The notes under the pieces were generated by a model, which was given only the letters and a program-made list of their open reading frames with translations, was not told where the DNA came from and did not search any database. The translations under genes were made by a program, and so were the position numbers. Below, piece after piece: positions 54,376-63,966 of a DNA stretch of 64,000 bases; the stretch's first letter is position 1, and each line of letters starts with the position of its first letter. This DNA is from Pseudomonas sp. dw_612 (GTDB taxonomy: Bacteria; Pseudomonadota; Gammaproteobacteria; Pseudomonadales; Pseudomonadaceae). The stretch is from contig NZ_JAAVVC010000007.1 in assembly GCF_018449725.1 (NCBI RefSeq), positions 1 through 64,000 of the forward strand. The letters run 5' to 3'.

Positions 54376-54729
54376 TCAATCGCGATCCGCCACGGATAGG
54401 GTTTGCAACCCCGCCGCCCGGGCCTGGGTCACCAGTTCTTCGGTGTCTTCGCCGCCGGGCAGGGCGATGATCACGTCGGGGCGGCTGTCGTGCAGCATGA
54501 AGTGGTTGCGCAGGCGTTCGGCCAATTTGCCGTGGCGTTGCCAGTTGGGCGGGTAGCGCACGATGTCGGCACCGTGCTCCCGGGCCCATTCCTCGATGTC
54601 GGCGCCCAGGTATTGATTGCCGCCATGGATCAGCACTTGCACCGGGTGCAGGCGCTGGAACGCGTCGAGCACCCGGCGGCACTGTCGGCAGTCAGTGTAA
54701 TGGCGGCCGGCACAGATCAGGACGCGCAT
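54376..54729 (-). CDS. DUF2493 domain protein (SLOG-like)
   Basis: 117 residues. MRVLICAGRHYTD and VLIHGGNQYLGADIEEWAREHG, PGGEDTEELV are the DUF2493 (YspA) motifs, a Rossmann-like SLOG fold thought to bind nucleotides. Its start overlaps the 3' end of the Na/Pi cotransporter gene by 13 bases, so the two are coupled. Biological role unknown. Confidence 0.85.
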   Translation of the reverse strand: MRVLICAGRHYTDCRQCRRVLDAFQRLHPVQVLIHGGNQYLGADIEEWAREHGADIVRYPPNWQRHGKLAERLRNHFMLHDSRPDVIIALPGGEDTEELVTQARAAGLQTLSVADRD

Positions 54730-56366
54730 GACGAGGTTTCCTTGACCTGATCATCGCCCAGCGACTCACCGGCCCGTTCCAGCAGCGGATAGGCGAGGGC
54801 GGCGATGTGGTGGTGCACCCGCCGGTAATCGCGCAGCACGCGCTGGAAAATGTCACCGGATTCGGCCCAGGTACTTTTGTCCTCCTGCAGCTTACGGAAG
54901 TGCGCGCGGCTGGCTGCGGCTTCCAGCCTTCTCACGGTTTCCTTGCGCTGGACCAGTTGATGCGCGGTGCCGATGTCTTCGCGCAGGAACACGGTGATTG
55001 CCAGGCTCAGGCTTTCCCGCAGCGCCTCATGCAGCGGCGCGATGTTGCGCAGTTCGAACACCGAGAAGTGTTCGCCGCGTCGTAAACGACGCATGGCCAG
55101 TTGCGTGAGGCTGCTGGACAGAATGTCCGCCGCGTGTTCCAGGTTGATCACGAACGTGAGAATTTCCTGGGCGCGATCGGCATCGCTGTCGCTGATGCCT
55201 TCCTGGCCGATGTCCGCCAGATACGCACGAATCGCCGCACTGAGGACGTCCAGGGATTGATCGATGCGCCGCACCTCTTCGGCACACATCGGCGCCGAGG
55301 TATGGAACAGTTGCAGCGTGCGCTCCAGCATGGCCGAGAGCATATCGGCGATGCGCAGCGTTTCCCGGGCGGCATTGGACAGGCCGATGTTGGCCACCTC
55401 CAGACCCGCCTCGTCGAGGTAGCGCGGCATGCCCGGATCGACATCCCGTGGCGGCTCCGGCAACAGGCGAGTCAGCAAGCTGGCCAGCGGCTGAGTGACA
55501 CCGATAAACACTAGCGCCAGTAGCAGGTTGAAACCGGTGTGCAGATAAACCACCAACGTTGCTGGATCAAGCTTCAACGCAGCAAACCACCCGGCCAACG
55601 GCAATACCACAGCCGCGCCTAGCGTGCGTACGAGCAGATTGCCAAGAGGCAGGCGCCGGCCAACGTTGGAGCCGGCATTGATCACCGACGGCAACGCACC
55701 GCCAATGTTCACTCCAAGCACCAGCGCGACAATAATGGTCGCCGAGAGCAGGCCGGTGGCGGCCAGGGATACGATCAGCAGCACCACCGCCACGCTGGAA
55801 TGGCACAGCCAGGTGAGGACCAGCGCCACCAGCAGCGCAATCAGCAGTTCGCCGTCGAGGCTTTGCATGATCAGTTGGAACACCGGCGTGCCTTCCACCT
55901 CCGCCAGGGTCGAACCGAGCAGGTGCAGGGCCATCAACATCAAGCCCAGGCCGATCAGCGCACAGCCGATGCTTTCGAAACGCGAGTCATCCCTCGACCG
56001 GAAAACGATCAGCCCGGTCAGCAGCACCAGCGGCGTCAGGATCGAAATATCAGCGCTGAGCAGTTGCACCACCAACGTCGAACCGATATTGGCGCCGAGC
56101 ATCACCGCCAGCGCCGGGGCCAGGCCCAAAGTGCCAGCGGCGGTGAACGAGGTGGCCATCAGGCTGACGGCGGTGCTGCTTTGCAGGATGCCGGTGATGC
56201 CGATGCCAGCGAGCAGGGCCAGCCAGCGGTTATTCAGGTGCTGGCCCATCCAGCGGCGCAATTGCGTGCCGAAGCCGCGCAACAGCGCCGAAGAAATCAT
56301 GTGCGTGCCCCACAGCAACAGTGCAATGGCGCCGGCGAGGTTGATCAGTAGAGTCGTTCCCGACAT
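54717..56366 (-). CDS. Na/Pi cotransporter family protein with PhoU-like domain
   Basis: 549 residues: eight or so membrane helices in two inverted halves with the repeated GGAxxLLLWG/ QSSTA type motifs (GILQSSTAVSLMATSFTAAG; LGANIGSTLVVQLL), then a cytosolic PhoU-like helical domain at about 330-549. Related proteins export or import phosphate with Na+. Followed by the DUF2493 gene with a 13-base overlap. Confidence 0.9.
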   Translation of the reverse strand: MSGTTLLINLAGAIALLLWGTHMISSALLRGFGTQLRRWMGQHLNNRWLALLAGIGITGILQSSTAVSLMATSFTAAGTLGLAPALAVMLGANIGSTLVVQLLSADISILTPLVLLTGLIVFRSRDDSRFESIGCALIGLGLMLMALHLLGSTLAEVEGTPVFQLIMQSLDGELLIALLVALVLTWLCHSSVAVVLLIVSLAATGLLSATIIVALVLGVNIGGALPSVINAGSNVGRRLPLGNLLVRTLGAAVVLPLAGWFAALKLDPATLVVYLHTGFNLLLALVFIGVTQPLASLLTRLLPEPPRDVDPGMPRYLDEAGLEVANIGLSNAARETLRIADMLSAMLERTLQLFHTSAPMCAEEVRRIDQSLDVLSAAIRAYLADIGQEGISDSDADRAQEILTFVINLEHAADILSSSLTQLAMRRLRRGEHFSVFELRNIAPLHEALRESLSLAITVFLREDIGTAHQLVQRKETVRRLEAAASRAHFRKLQEDKSTWAESGDIFQRVLRDYRRVHHHIAALAYPLLERAGESLGDDQVKETSSCAS

Positions 56367-56398
56367 GAGAACTCTCCTTTTTTAAGCGTGACATTTAA

Positions 56399-56490
56399 CT
56401 GTGGGAGCGGGCTTGCTCGCGAATGCGGTGTGTCAGTTCACGCAGATGTTGACTGACACGACGCCTTCGCGAGCAAGCCCGCTCCCACAG
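56399..56490. repeat. REPIN
   Basis: Inverted GTGGGAGCGGGCTTGCTCGC arms, between mgtA's end and the upstream region of the Na/Pi gene. Confidence 0.9.
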
Positions 56491-56511
56491 GGGACGATGG
56501 TGTTCAGGCGA

Positions 56512-59232
56512 TCAGAACCACTGCTTGAACCGGCGGATGTAGATCGTTTTCATGGTCTGCGCCACCACGCAGTAGCTGAGCAAGGTGCCCACCAGCCAAG
56601 GGAAGTATTCCCATGGCAACGGCACCAGCCCGACCATTGTTCCCAGCGGCGAAAACGGGATGTAGATGCCCAGGCCGATCACCACCCCGGTCGCCAGAAT
56701 CACCGGCAACGCCGCGGTGCTCTGGAAAAACGGGATCTTCTGGGTGCGCAACATGTGCACCACCAGCGTCTGGGACAGCAGCCCTTCGATAAACCAGCCG
56801 GACTGGAACAGGCTCTGCATGTCTACGCTGTTGGCGGCGAACACGTACCACATCAGGGCAAACGTGGTGATGTCGAAGATCGACGAGGTCGGCCCGATCC
56901 ACAGCATGAAACGGCCGATGTTCTTCGCATCCCACTTGCGCGGTTTGCGCAGGAACTCCTTGTCCATCTTGTCCCACGGCAACGCCAACTGAGAGACGTC
57001 GTACATCAGGTTTTGCAGCAGCAGGTGGATCGACAGCATCGGCAGGAACGGAATGAACGCACTGGCCACCAGCACCGAGAACACGTTGCCGAAGTTGGAA
57101 CTGGCGGTCATGTTCAGGTACTTCATGATATTGCCGAAGGTTTCCCGGCCCTTGAGCACGCCTTCTTCGAGCACCATCAGGCTCTTTTCCAGGAGGATGA
57201 TGTCCGCCGATTCCTTGGCGATGTCCGTGCCGCTGTCCACTGAAATCCCGACGTCAGCGTCGCGCAGCGCCGGCGCATCGTTGATGCCGTCGCCAAGGAA
57301 ACCCACGGTGTGACCGTTGGCTTGCAGGGCCTTGAGCACTCGGGATTTCTGCAGCGGCGTCAACTTGGCAAACACCGTGCGTTCTTCGACCCGCAGCTTG
57401 AGGGTGGTGTCGTCCAGGTGCTCGATGTCCTGGCCGAGCAGCGGCGTGCCTGGGTCGAGCCCGACTTCGCGGCAGATCTTGCAGGTGACCACGGCGTTGT
57501 CGCCGGTCAGCACCTTGACCGTCACGCCCATGTCCCGCAGTGCGGCGATGGCCGGGCCGGCGGTTTCCTTCGGTGGATCGAGGAAGGTCAGGAAGCCACG
57601 AATCACCAGGTCGCGCTCATCGGCGGTGTGGTACTGGTTTTTGCTCTGGGCTTTCGGGATGTCGCGGGTGGCGACCAACAGCACGCGAAAACCGTCCTCG
57701 TTGTACTCGTTGGCCAGAGCCAGCAAGTCTTTGCGCCGCTGTGCATCCAGCGCGATCACCTGGCCGTTTTCATTAATGTGGCTGGCGATAGAGAGCATTT
57801 CCTCGACCGCGCCTTTGCACACCATCAGGTGATCGTCGCGGCTGTCCTTGACGATGATCGACAGACGCCGGCGCACGAAATCGAACGGCAATTCGTCGAC
57901 CTTGCTGTACGCGAAAGGTACGCGGAATGCTGGATTGGCATTGGCGAACTGCACCACCGCCTGATCCATCAGGTTTTTCAGACCGCTCTGATGGTGGCTG
58001 TTGAGCCACGCCAGTTCCAGGATCGAATCGTCGCGCCGGCCGTGGCTGTCGACGTGGTGTTCAAGGATGATTTTGTCCTGGGTCAGGGTGCCGGTCTTGT
58101 CGGTGCACAGCACGTCCATCGAACCGAAGTTCTGGATCGCGTTGAGGCGCTTGACCACCACTTTGCGCTTGGCCATGGCCATCGCGCCTTTGGCCAGGTT
58201 GGCGCTGACGATCATCGGCAGCATTTCCGGGGTCAAACCGACGGCCACCGCCAACGCAAACAGAAACGCATCGCCCCAGTCACCCTTGGAGAAACCGTTG
58301 AGCAGGAACACGATCGGCACCATCACCAGCATGAAGCGGATCAGCAACCAACTGACGCTGTTCACCCCACGGTCGAACGCGGTTTGCACCCGGGAGCCGA
58401 CGATGGCTTTGGCCAGGGAACCGAAGTAAGTCCGCGCCCCGGTAGCGACCACCACGGCTTTGGCGGTGCCGCTGACCACGTTGGTGCCCATGAAGCAGAT
58501 GTTCGGCAGGTCCAGCAGGTTCGATTGATCAGGCGCCGCGCTGATGGCGGATTTCTGCGCGACGTTGCCGAGGGTGTCGTACTTTTCGACCGGCAACGCT
58601 TCGCCGGTCAGCACCGCCTGGCTGATAAACAGGTCGCGGGATTCGATCAGGCGGATGTCCGCCGGGATCATGTCGCCTGCGCTCAGTTGCACGATGTCGC
58701 CGGCCACCAGATCGCGCATCGGCACTTCCCGCAGCAGCGGTTTGCCGTCCTGATGCTCGCGACGCAGCACGGTGGCGGTGGTGCGCACCATGGCTTTCAG
58801 GGCTTCGGCGGACTTGGACGAGCGGTATTCCTGCCAGAACCGCAGCAGGCTGCTCAGGCTGACCATGGTCATGATAATGATGACTTTGGTCAGGTCGGCG
58901 TCATCCGCTTCACCGTTGCTGATCGGTAGCCAGTAATCGGTGAAGAAACTGATGCCGGCCAGGGTCAGCAACACATAGATGAAGGGATTGTTCAGGGCTT
59001 TGAGCAGTTGGACCAGGGCGTGAGGCGGCTTGTCGTGGGCCACTTCGTTGTGACCATTGCGCGCCAGGCGGCCTTGGGCTTCGAGATCGGTCAGGCCATC
59101 AGTGGTGGCGTTGAGGTTGGTCAGCGTCACGGCCAGGCCGTTTTGCGCTTCCCGGGCGGCGCGCATCGACAGTTTGGCGTTGTCGGTGCTGGCGCCGCGA
59201 GTGGCTTTTTTTGCGGTGTTTACAAGGGTCAT
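56512..59232 (-). CDS. mgtA: Magnesium-translocating P-type ATPase MgtA
   Basis: 906 residues from the ATG at 59232 (AGGAG seven bases before). P-type ATPase landmarks: actuator TGE in VLTGEALPVEK (209-211), ion-site PEMLP (335-339), phosphorylated Asp378 in CTDKTGTLT, hinge GDGINDAPALRDADVGISVDSGTD. Size and motifs match the P3-type Mg2+ importers MgtA/MgtB, which bring Mg2+ in from the periplasm. It is a single gene; a small possible gene lies upstream at 59505-59801. Confidence 0.95.
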   Translation of the reverse strand: MTLVNTAKKATRGASTDNAKLSMRAAREAQNGLAVTLTNLNATTDGLTDLEAQGRLARNGHNEVAHDKPPHALVQLLKALNNPFIYVLLTLAGISFFTDYWLPISNGEADDADLTKVIIIMTMVSLSSLLRFWQEYRSSKSAEALKAMVRTTATVLRREHQDGKPLLREVPMRDLVAGDIVQLSAGDMIPADIRLIESRDLFISQAVLTGEALPVEKYDTLGNVAQKSAISAAPDQSNLLDLPNICFMGTNVVSGTAKAVVVATGARTYFGSLAKAIVGSRVQTAFDRGVNSVSWLLIRFMLVMVPIVFLLNGFSKGDWGDAFLFALAVAVGLTPEMLPMIVSANLAKGAMAMAKRKVVVKRLNAIQNFGSMDVLCTDKTGTLTQDKIILEHHVDSHGRRDDSILELAWLNSHHQSGLKNLMDQAVVQFANANPAFRVPFAYSKVDELPFDFVRRRLSIIVKDSRDDHLMVCKGAVEEMLSIASHINENGQVIALDAQRRKDLLALANEYNEDGFRVLLVATRDIPKAQSKNQYHTADERDLVIRGFLTFLDPPKETAGPAIAALRDMGVTVKVLTGDNAVVTCKICREVGLDPGTPLLGQDIEHLDDTTLKLRVEERTVFAKLTPLQKSRVLKALQANGHTVGFLGDGINDAPALRDADVGISVDSGTDIAKESADIILLEKSLMVLEEGVLKGRETFGNIMKYLNMTASSNFGNVFSVLVASAFIPFLPMLSIHLLLQNLMYDVSQLALPWDKMDKEFLRKPRKWDAKNIGRFMLWIGPTSSIFDITTFALMWYVFAANSVDMQSLFQSGWFIEGLLSQTLVVHMLRTQKIPFFQSTAALPVILATGVVIGLGIYIPFSPLGTMVGLVPLPWEYFPWLVGTLLSYCVVAQTMKTIYIRRFKQWF

Positions 59233-59504
59233 TGCTGTGCTCCTGCCGCAGGCTTGCGGCACGACACACAGGCACCTCAGCTAATTAAAGACGAGCGCGC
59301 GTATGTCGAGCCGCAAAAAAGCGATCGATTCTGATAGTTGCGTTTCAGGGTTTAACGTTCGCTGGCCCGCAACTGAAAAATTGTGGGCAGCGAACCGTCT
59401 ACTGGCTTCGTCCATAACTAATTCACTATTTAACAGGCAATAAGAAGTTATCGAATTCCAACTAAGGAAAACGGGAAGGGAAGGACTTTGAAAGTGCCTT
59501 CAGT

Positions 59505-59801
59505 TCAATTGAAAGTGCGCGCCCCGAGGAACAGGCCGAGCATCAGGCTCGCCTGTCGGAACAGACGCGCGATGCGCCGACTCGGTGGTTCCTGGCTGTC
59601 GTCGACGCTCCAGCGTTGCTGAAGCTGACCCGTCATCGGGCAGACGCGCCAGTTGGCACGCAGGTGTGCCTTGGCAGGGGAGGATGGGCTGGAAAACGGC
59701 GCGCGGCCCGCCGCCGTGGCGAGGCGCTCACGGCAGAGCTTGACCCGCATGGTCGAGGCAAAGGCGCGTACGCCGGGCATTACAGTGGATTTGAAGTTCA
59801 T
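59505..59801 (-). CDS. Possible small protein upstream of mgtA, function unknown
   Basis: 98 residues with ATG at 59801 and AGAGG seven bases upstream. The interior WRVCPMTGQLQQRWSVDD followed by EPPSRRIARLF looks protein-like and is reminiscent of small conserved proteins of pseudomonads, but I cannot name a family. No signal peptide; the C-terminus is hydrophobic (SLMLGLFLGA). It is transcribed toward mgtA, 272 bases before its start, so it may share its promoter or be part of a Mg2+-responsive leader. Confidence 0.5.
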   Translation of the reverse strand: MNFKSTVMPGVRAFASTMRVKLCRERLATAAGRAPFSSPSSPAKAHLRANWRVCPMTGQLQQRWSVDDSQEPPSRRIARLFRQASLMLGLFLGARTFN

Positions 59802-60143
59802 AACATACCTCTGGACCGGACTGACGCCGGCGAGGCAAGTTACGGTGGAGCATCAAGCTCTAGCGCAGCTCACCCGACCGCAAAGTCGAGTCCCGTCATG
59901 TTCTGGGTTATGTGCCAGATCCTGCGAATTCGCAGTTACCCGACAGCGACTAGATACTGTGTCCATTGGATTCTTTTGTGAGTTGAAAAAAGGCCTGTGA
60001 AACCGGCCCGCGCAATTTACTCAGGCAGGTGGGGCAAGTCAACCGTAAATGTTCGATTAATGCGCTATTGAATGGATAAACTTCGAATCCGATTATTGAA
60101 GTTAGAACTTGTTCAGGTAAATGACAGTTAATGATGGTCCCCT
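59802..60143. other. Upstream region of the mgtA side
   Basis: No gene supported; composition is lower in GC from about 60010. Probable site of the promoter of the small gene/mgtA transcript. A known Mg2+ riboswitch (M-box) pattern was not recognised. Confidence 0.4.
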
Positions 60144-60238
60144 GTAGGAGCTGCCGAAGGCTGCGATCTTTTGATCTTGATCGTCGGCGGCTGATGGAAT
60201 GCGAAGATCAAAGGATCGCAGCCTTCGGCAGCTCCTAC
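60144..60238. repeat. Inverted repeat of the second REP class
   Basis: GTAGGAGCTGCCGAAGGCTG at 60144 and its complement ending 60238, arms of about 33 bases continuing into GCGATCTTTTGATC. Same family as 34261-34361, which has GTCGAGTGCAACGAG in place of GCCGAAG. Confidence 0.85.
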
Positions 60239-60260
60239 GCCGATCGCGGATAACCGTGAT

Positions 60261-61247
60261 TCAACGAGAAAACCGATTCCGATAATCCCTCGGCGAAATC
60301 CCCAGATTGCGCTGAAAGGTAAAGCGCATCCGTTCTTCATCGCCAAACCCGCATTGCCGGGCGATCTGGTCGATGTTGCGTTCGGAGTCTTCCAGCAGGC
60401 GCCGGGCCGCTTCCAGCCTCAGCACCTCCACGGCTTTGGCCGGGGTGCGGCGGGTCTTGAGTTTGTAGACCCGGGCAAAGTTGCGCGGGCTCATTTGCAC
60501 CTGTTCGGCCAGCACCTCGACCGTGAGGTTTTCGCGACTCAGGTTCTGCGCGATCCACAGGTGCAAGTCGTCGAAGGCGGCGCCGTCCTGAGTCTGCGCC
60601 TGCAGCATCTGGCTGTACTGGGCCTGGCCGCCGGGGCGCTTGAGAAACACCACCAATTCCCGAGCCACTTGCAGTGCCACGTCGCGGCCGCAATCGGCTT
60701 CCACCAACGCCAGCGCCAGGTCGATCCCTGCACTGACTCCCGCCGACGTCCACACGTTGCCTTGCTGGACGAAGATCGCGTCGCTGTCGACTTCAATCGA
60801 CGGAAAGCCGTCCTTGAGCATGTCGCACATCGCCCAATGAGTCGCCGCGCGCCGGCCTTCGAGCAACCCGGCCTGGGCCAGCAGAAACGTGCCGCTGCAC
60901 ACCGAGGCGGTGCGCTTGGCTTTGGCCGACGCCGCCGCCAGCCAGGCGACCAGCTCCAGGGAATCGTGCATTGCCTGACGAATATTCGGCGCACCGGGAA
61001 CGATCAGGGTGTCGATGCTGTGTTCGGCGAAATCGCTCAGGGGTAAGGTCTCGACCACCAGCCCTTCGGCGGTCTGGATCAGGCCACCGGTCAGGCTCGC
61101 GGTGTGGCGCTCGTACCCCGGCAAACCGCGTTCGGCCATGGCTTTGGAGGCAGCCCAGAACACGGTTTGCGCCCCGGTCAAATCCAGCAGGCCCATGTCG
61201 GGGTAGGCGACGAATACGATCGAGCGCGGTTGGGCAATGTCATTCAT
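60261..61247 (-). CDS. GlxA family transcriptional regulator (DJ-1/PfpI + AraC)
   Basis: 328 residues from MNDIAQPRS. DJ-1/PfpI domain with ASVCSGTFLLAQAGLLEGRRAATHW, then an AraC domain: LTVEVLAEQVQMSPRNFARVYK and RNIDQIARQCGFGDEERMRFTFQRNLG. Divergent from the NDH-2-like flavoprotein by 148 bases, its likely target. A paralogue of 38269-39207. Confidence 0.92.
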   Translation of the reverse strand: MNDIAQPRSIVFVAYPDMGLLDLTGAQTVFWAASKAMAERGLPGYERHTASLTGGLIQTAEGLVVETLPLSDFAEHSIDTLIVPGAPNIRQAMHDSLELVAWLAAASAKAKRTASVCSGTFLLAQAGLLEGRRAATHWAMCDMLKDGFPSIEVDSDAIFVQQGNVWTSAGVSAGIDLALALVEADCGRDVALQVARELVVFLKRPGGQAQYSQMLQAQTQDGAAFDDLHLWIAQNLSRENLTVEVLAEQVQMSPRNFARVYKLKTRRTPAKAVEVLRLEAARRLLEDSERNIDQIARQCGFGDEERMRFTFQRNLGISPRDYRNRFSR

Positions 61248-61395
61248 GGAGAGCTTCCACAACGCCGGGTAAAAAACGGCAGGATTTCAGGGTTTTATGT
61301 CATTTCGGGCGCCAGCGTTCAACCCTACCATCGATTTCGAAACGGCAGACAGTCGCTCGCTGTCTGCCTCCATCACGAGAACGAAGGTAACCATC

Positions 61396-62604
61396 ATGTC
61401 CCGGAAAATATTGATCGTCGGCGCCGGTTTCGCCGGTGTCTGGAGCGCCTTGGGCGCGGCCCGTGTGCTGGACCTCAACGGCAAGACTGACGATGTGGAA
61501 ATTACCCTGATTTCCCCCAAGCCGGAAATCGTCATTCGTCCGCGCCTGCATGAACACGCGCCTCACGAGATGAGCTCACCATTGTTGCCGTTGCTGGAAG
61601 CGGCGGGGGTCAAGTTCATCGAAGCGCAGGTGGAGCGCATCGACACCTCCAGCGAGCGGGTGGTGCATGCGCTGACCTCTGATGGCCGACATATCAGCGT
61701 GCCCTATGATCGGCTAGTCTTGACCAGCGGCAGCAAGCTCAACCGTCCGCCGGTGCCGGGCCTGGTGGAAAATGCATTTGCCGTGGATCAGTTATCCGAT
61801 GCGGTAAAGCTGGATCGTCATCTGACAGAGTTGAGCGACCTGCCGGATTCGCCGGCCCGCAACACCATCGTGGTCGTCGGCGGTGGTTTCACTGGCCTGG
61901 AAATCGCCACTGAACTGCCTGAGCGTCTGCGCAACCTACATGGTCCTGATGCCCGGTTCAAAATCATCGTGATCGAGCGCAACGAAGAGATCGGCCCGGA
62001 TCTGGGCCCGAAACCACGGCCGATGATTACCGAAGCGCTGGCGTCGATGGGCATTGAATTCCAGGTCGGTTCCGGTGTGGTGGCGATCGATGAAAACGGT
62101 GTGCTCACCGCTGCGGGCAAACGCATCGAAGCCAAGACTGTGATCTGGACGGGCGGCATGATTGCGAGTGGCTTGACCTCGCAAATCTCTACCCGACTGG
62201 ATCGCCAGGGTCGCGTCGAAGTCACCGGCGACTTGCGTGTGGTCGGCACCGATCACGTTTTCGCGGCGGGCGATGTGGCCATGGCCCTGACCGATGACGA
62301 AGGCCATTACTCGCTGATGTCCTGCCAGCATGCGATCTTCATGGGCCGCTTCGCCGGGCATAACGTCGCCGCCGATCTGGTGGGCGTGCCGACCCTGGAA
62401 TACCGCCAGCCGTTCTACGCCACCTGCCTGGACCTGGGCGAGTGGGGCGCGGTGTACACCGAAGGTTGGGATCGCCAGGTGCTGCTCACCCACGACGAAG
62501 GCAAGGCCCGCAAGCGCATGATCAACACCCAGTGGATCTACCCGCCGGCGGCCAATCGGGTTGCTGCGCTGGAGGCGGGTAACCCGGAAGTGTCCTACGG
62601 CTGA
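61396..62604 (+). CDS. NAD(P)/FAD-dependent oxidoreductase (NDH-2-like)
   Basis: 402 residues. First dinucleotide fold ILIVGAGFAGVWSALGAARVL (4-24), second VVVGGGFTGLEIATELPERLRN (about 157-178) and FAD contact DHVFAAGDVAMA. Layout as type II NADH dehydrogenase / YumC-like flavoproteins, but without a membrane anchor helix seen. AAGG lies before the ATG. Divergent from a GlxA-type regulator. Confidence 0.9.
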   Translation: MSRKILIVGAGFAGVWSALGAARVLDLNGKTDDVEITLISPKPEIVIRPRLHEHAPHEMSSPLLPLLEAAGVKFIEAQVERIDTSSERVVHALTSDGRHISVPYDRLVLTSGSKLNRPPVPGLVENAFAVDQLSDAVKLDRHLTELSDLPDSPARNTIVVVGGGFTGLEIATELPERLRNLHGPDARFKIIVIERNEEIGPDLGPKPRPMITEALASMGIEFQVGSGVVAIDENGVLTAAGKRIEAKTVIWTGGMIASGLTSQISTRLDRQGRVEVTGDLRVVGTDHVFAAGDVAMALTDDEGHYSLMSCQHAIFMGRFAGHNVAADLVGVPTLEYRQPFYATCLDLGEWGAVYTEGWDRQVLLTHDEGKARKRMINTQWIYPPAANRVAALEAGNPEVSYG

Positions 62605-62621
62605 TGTAACGCCGCTGATCA

Positions 62622-62712
62622 ATGTGGGAGCGGGCTTGCTCGCGAAGGGGTCGTGTCAGTCGACATTAATGTGTCTGACACACCGCCTTCGCGAGCAAGC
62701 CCGCTCCCACAT
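62622..62712. repeat. REPIN
   Basis: Inverted GTGGGAGCGGGCTTGCTCGC arms behind the flavoprotein gene. Confidence 0.9.
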
Positions 62713-62754
62713 TGGATCTCTGGTGGACGCAGCACTGATGGTCAACCTCAATCC

Positions 62755-62846
62755 CTGTGGGAGCGAGCCTGCTCGCGAAGAGGCCATCACATTCAACATC
62801 ATTGCTGTCTGACACACCGCTTTCGCGAGCAGGCTCGCTCCCACAT
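62755..62846. repeat. REPIN
   Basis: A second REPIN 42 bases on, with the variant arms GTGGGAGCGAGCCTGCTCGC / GCGAGCAGGCTCGCTCCCAC. Confidence 0.88.
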
Positions 62847-63027
62847 TGGTTCTGTTCCGTTCGTGAGATTTGTGGCCAGCGTCGGCCTCTGTGGGAGCAA
62901 GCCGCATCTCTCGCGCCACCTGCGCCACCTGTGCCTATCCAGAACAAATGTATTGCCCATTCCTGTCTGTTTCCCCGCCGACGGGCTGCGTACCTTGGGT
63001 TCACCACAACCCAATAAGGACGCCCCC

Positions 63028-63966
63028 ATGCTTAATCGTTTGATACTGCCCTTCACTTTGCTTATTACCTTCAGCGCGGCCCAGGCGGCCGACAGCGAAA
63101 AATGGTACCCCTCGAAATACGGCGCCAACGATGAAATCGGTGCGCTCAATCTGCTCAACGCCGACTCGGTGCTCAACGCCGCCAAACTGATCAAGACCGG
63201 CAAGACTTACCCGCTGGCCGTTCCGATCGACAAGACCCTTCCGGCCTTCCGCCATCGCAGTTTCAACCTGACCAATGTCCAGCCGGGCGAGGCGGGTGGC
63301 ACGACCATGGGCCCGAACAAATTCACTTTCAACGATGAACTGGTGGTGGGTTGGACCGGCGTCGGCACCCAGCTCAACGGCATCGGCCATATCGGCATCG
63401 ACTACGTCTACTACAACGGCAATCGCGCCGCCGATTTCGTCACGGTCGAAGGTGTGAAGAAACTCGGCATCGAGAAGGTCCCGCCGATCGTCACCCGTGG
63501 CGTGGTGCTGGACATGACGGCTGTGTACGGCACGCCAATCGTGCCGGAGAAAACCGAATTCACCGTCGCCGATATCCAGAAGGCCCTCGACCTGCAAGGC
63601 ATCACCATCCAGAAAGGCGACGTGGTGTTGTTCAACACAGGTTGGCTGGAGCTGTTGGGCAAGGACAACAAGAAGTTCCTCGCCGTGGAACCGGGCATCG
63701 GCATGGCCGCGGCCAAATGGCTGGTGGACAAGCAGATCGTTGCCTTCGGCGGTGACACCTGGGCGTCGGAAATCTACCCGGCGAAAGACGGTCAGGAGTT
63801 CCCGGTCAACCAGTACATGCTGGCCAAAAACGGCATCTACAATCTGGAGCTGATCGACAGCCGCGCCCTGGTCAAAGACAAGGCCTGGGAGTTCATGTTC
63901 GTGCTCGGCCAGCCGCTGTACAAGGGCTCGACCCAGGTCAACATCAACCCGGTGGCGATTCACTGA
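63028..63966 (+). CDS. Exported cyclase family protein (PF04199, kynurenine formamidase-like)
   Basis: 312 residues. Signal peptide of about 21 residues (ending AQA), so periplasmic. The PF04199 barrel starts at WYPSKYGANDEIGALNLLN; the metal region is GVGTQLNGIGHIGIDYVYYNG, in which the usual TQxD is TQLN (Asp to Asn), so one ligand may be lost or replaced. DVVLFNTGWLELLG follows. Relatives cleave amides or cyclic amides. AAGGA is placed before the ATG. Substrate unknown. Confidence 0.85.
   Translation: MLNRLILPFTLLITFSAAQAADSEKWYPSKYGANDEIGALNLLNADSVLNAAKLIKTGKTYPLAVPIDKTLPAFRHRSFNLTNVQPGEAGGTTMGPNKFTFNDELVVGWTGVGTQLNGIGHIGIDYVYYNGNRAADFVTVEGVKKLGIEKVPPIVTRGVVLDMTAVYGTPIVPEKTEFTVADIQKALDLQGITIQKGDVVLFNTGWLELLGKDNKKFLAVEPGIGMAAAKWLVDKQIVAFGGDTWASEIYPAKDGQEFPVNQYMLAKNGIYNLELIDSRALVKDKAWEFMFVLGQPLYKGSTQVNINPVAIH

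Noticed and set aside
59233..60260. Mg2+ riboswitch (M-box) upstream of mgtA
   Set aside because: No segment matched the M-box pattern by eye; a covariance model search would be decisive.
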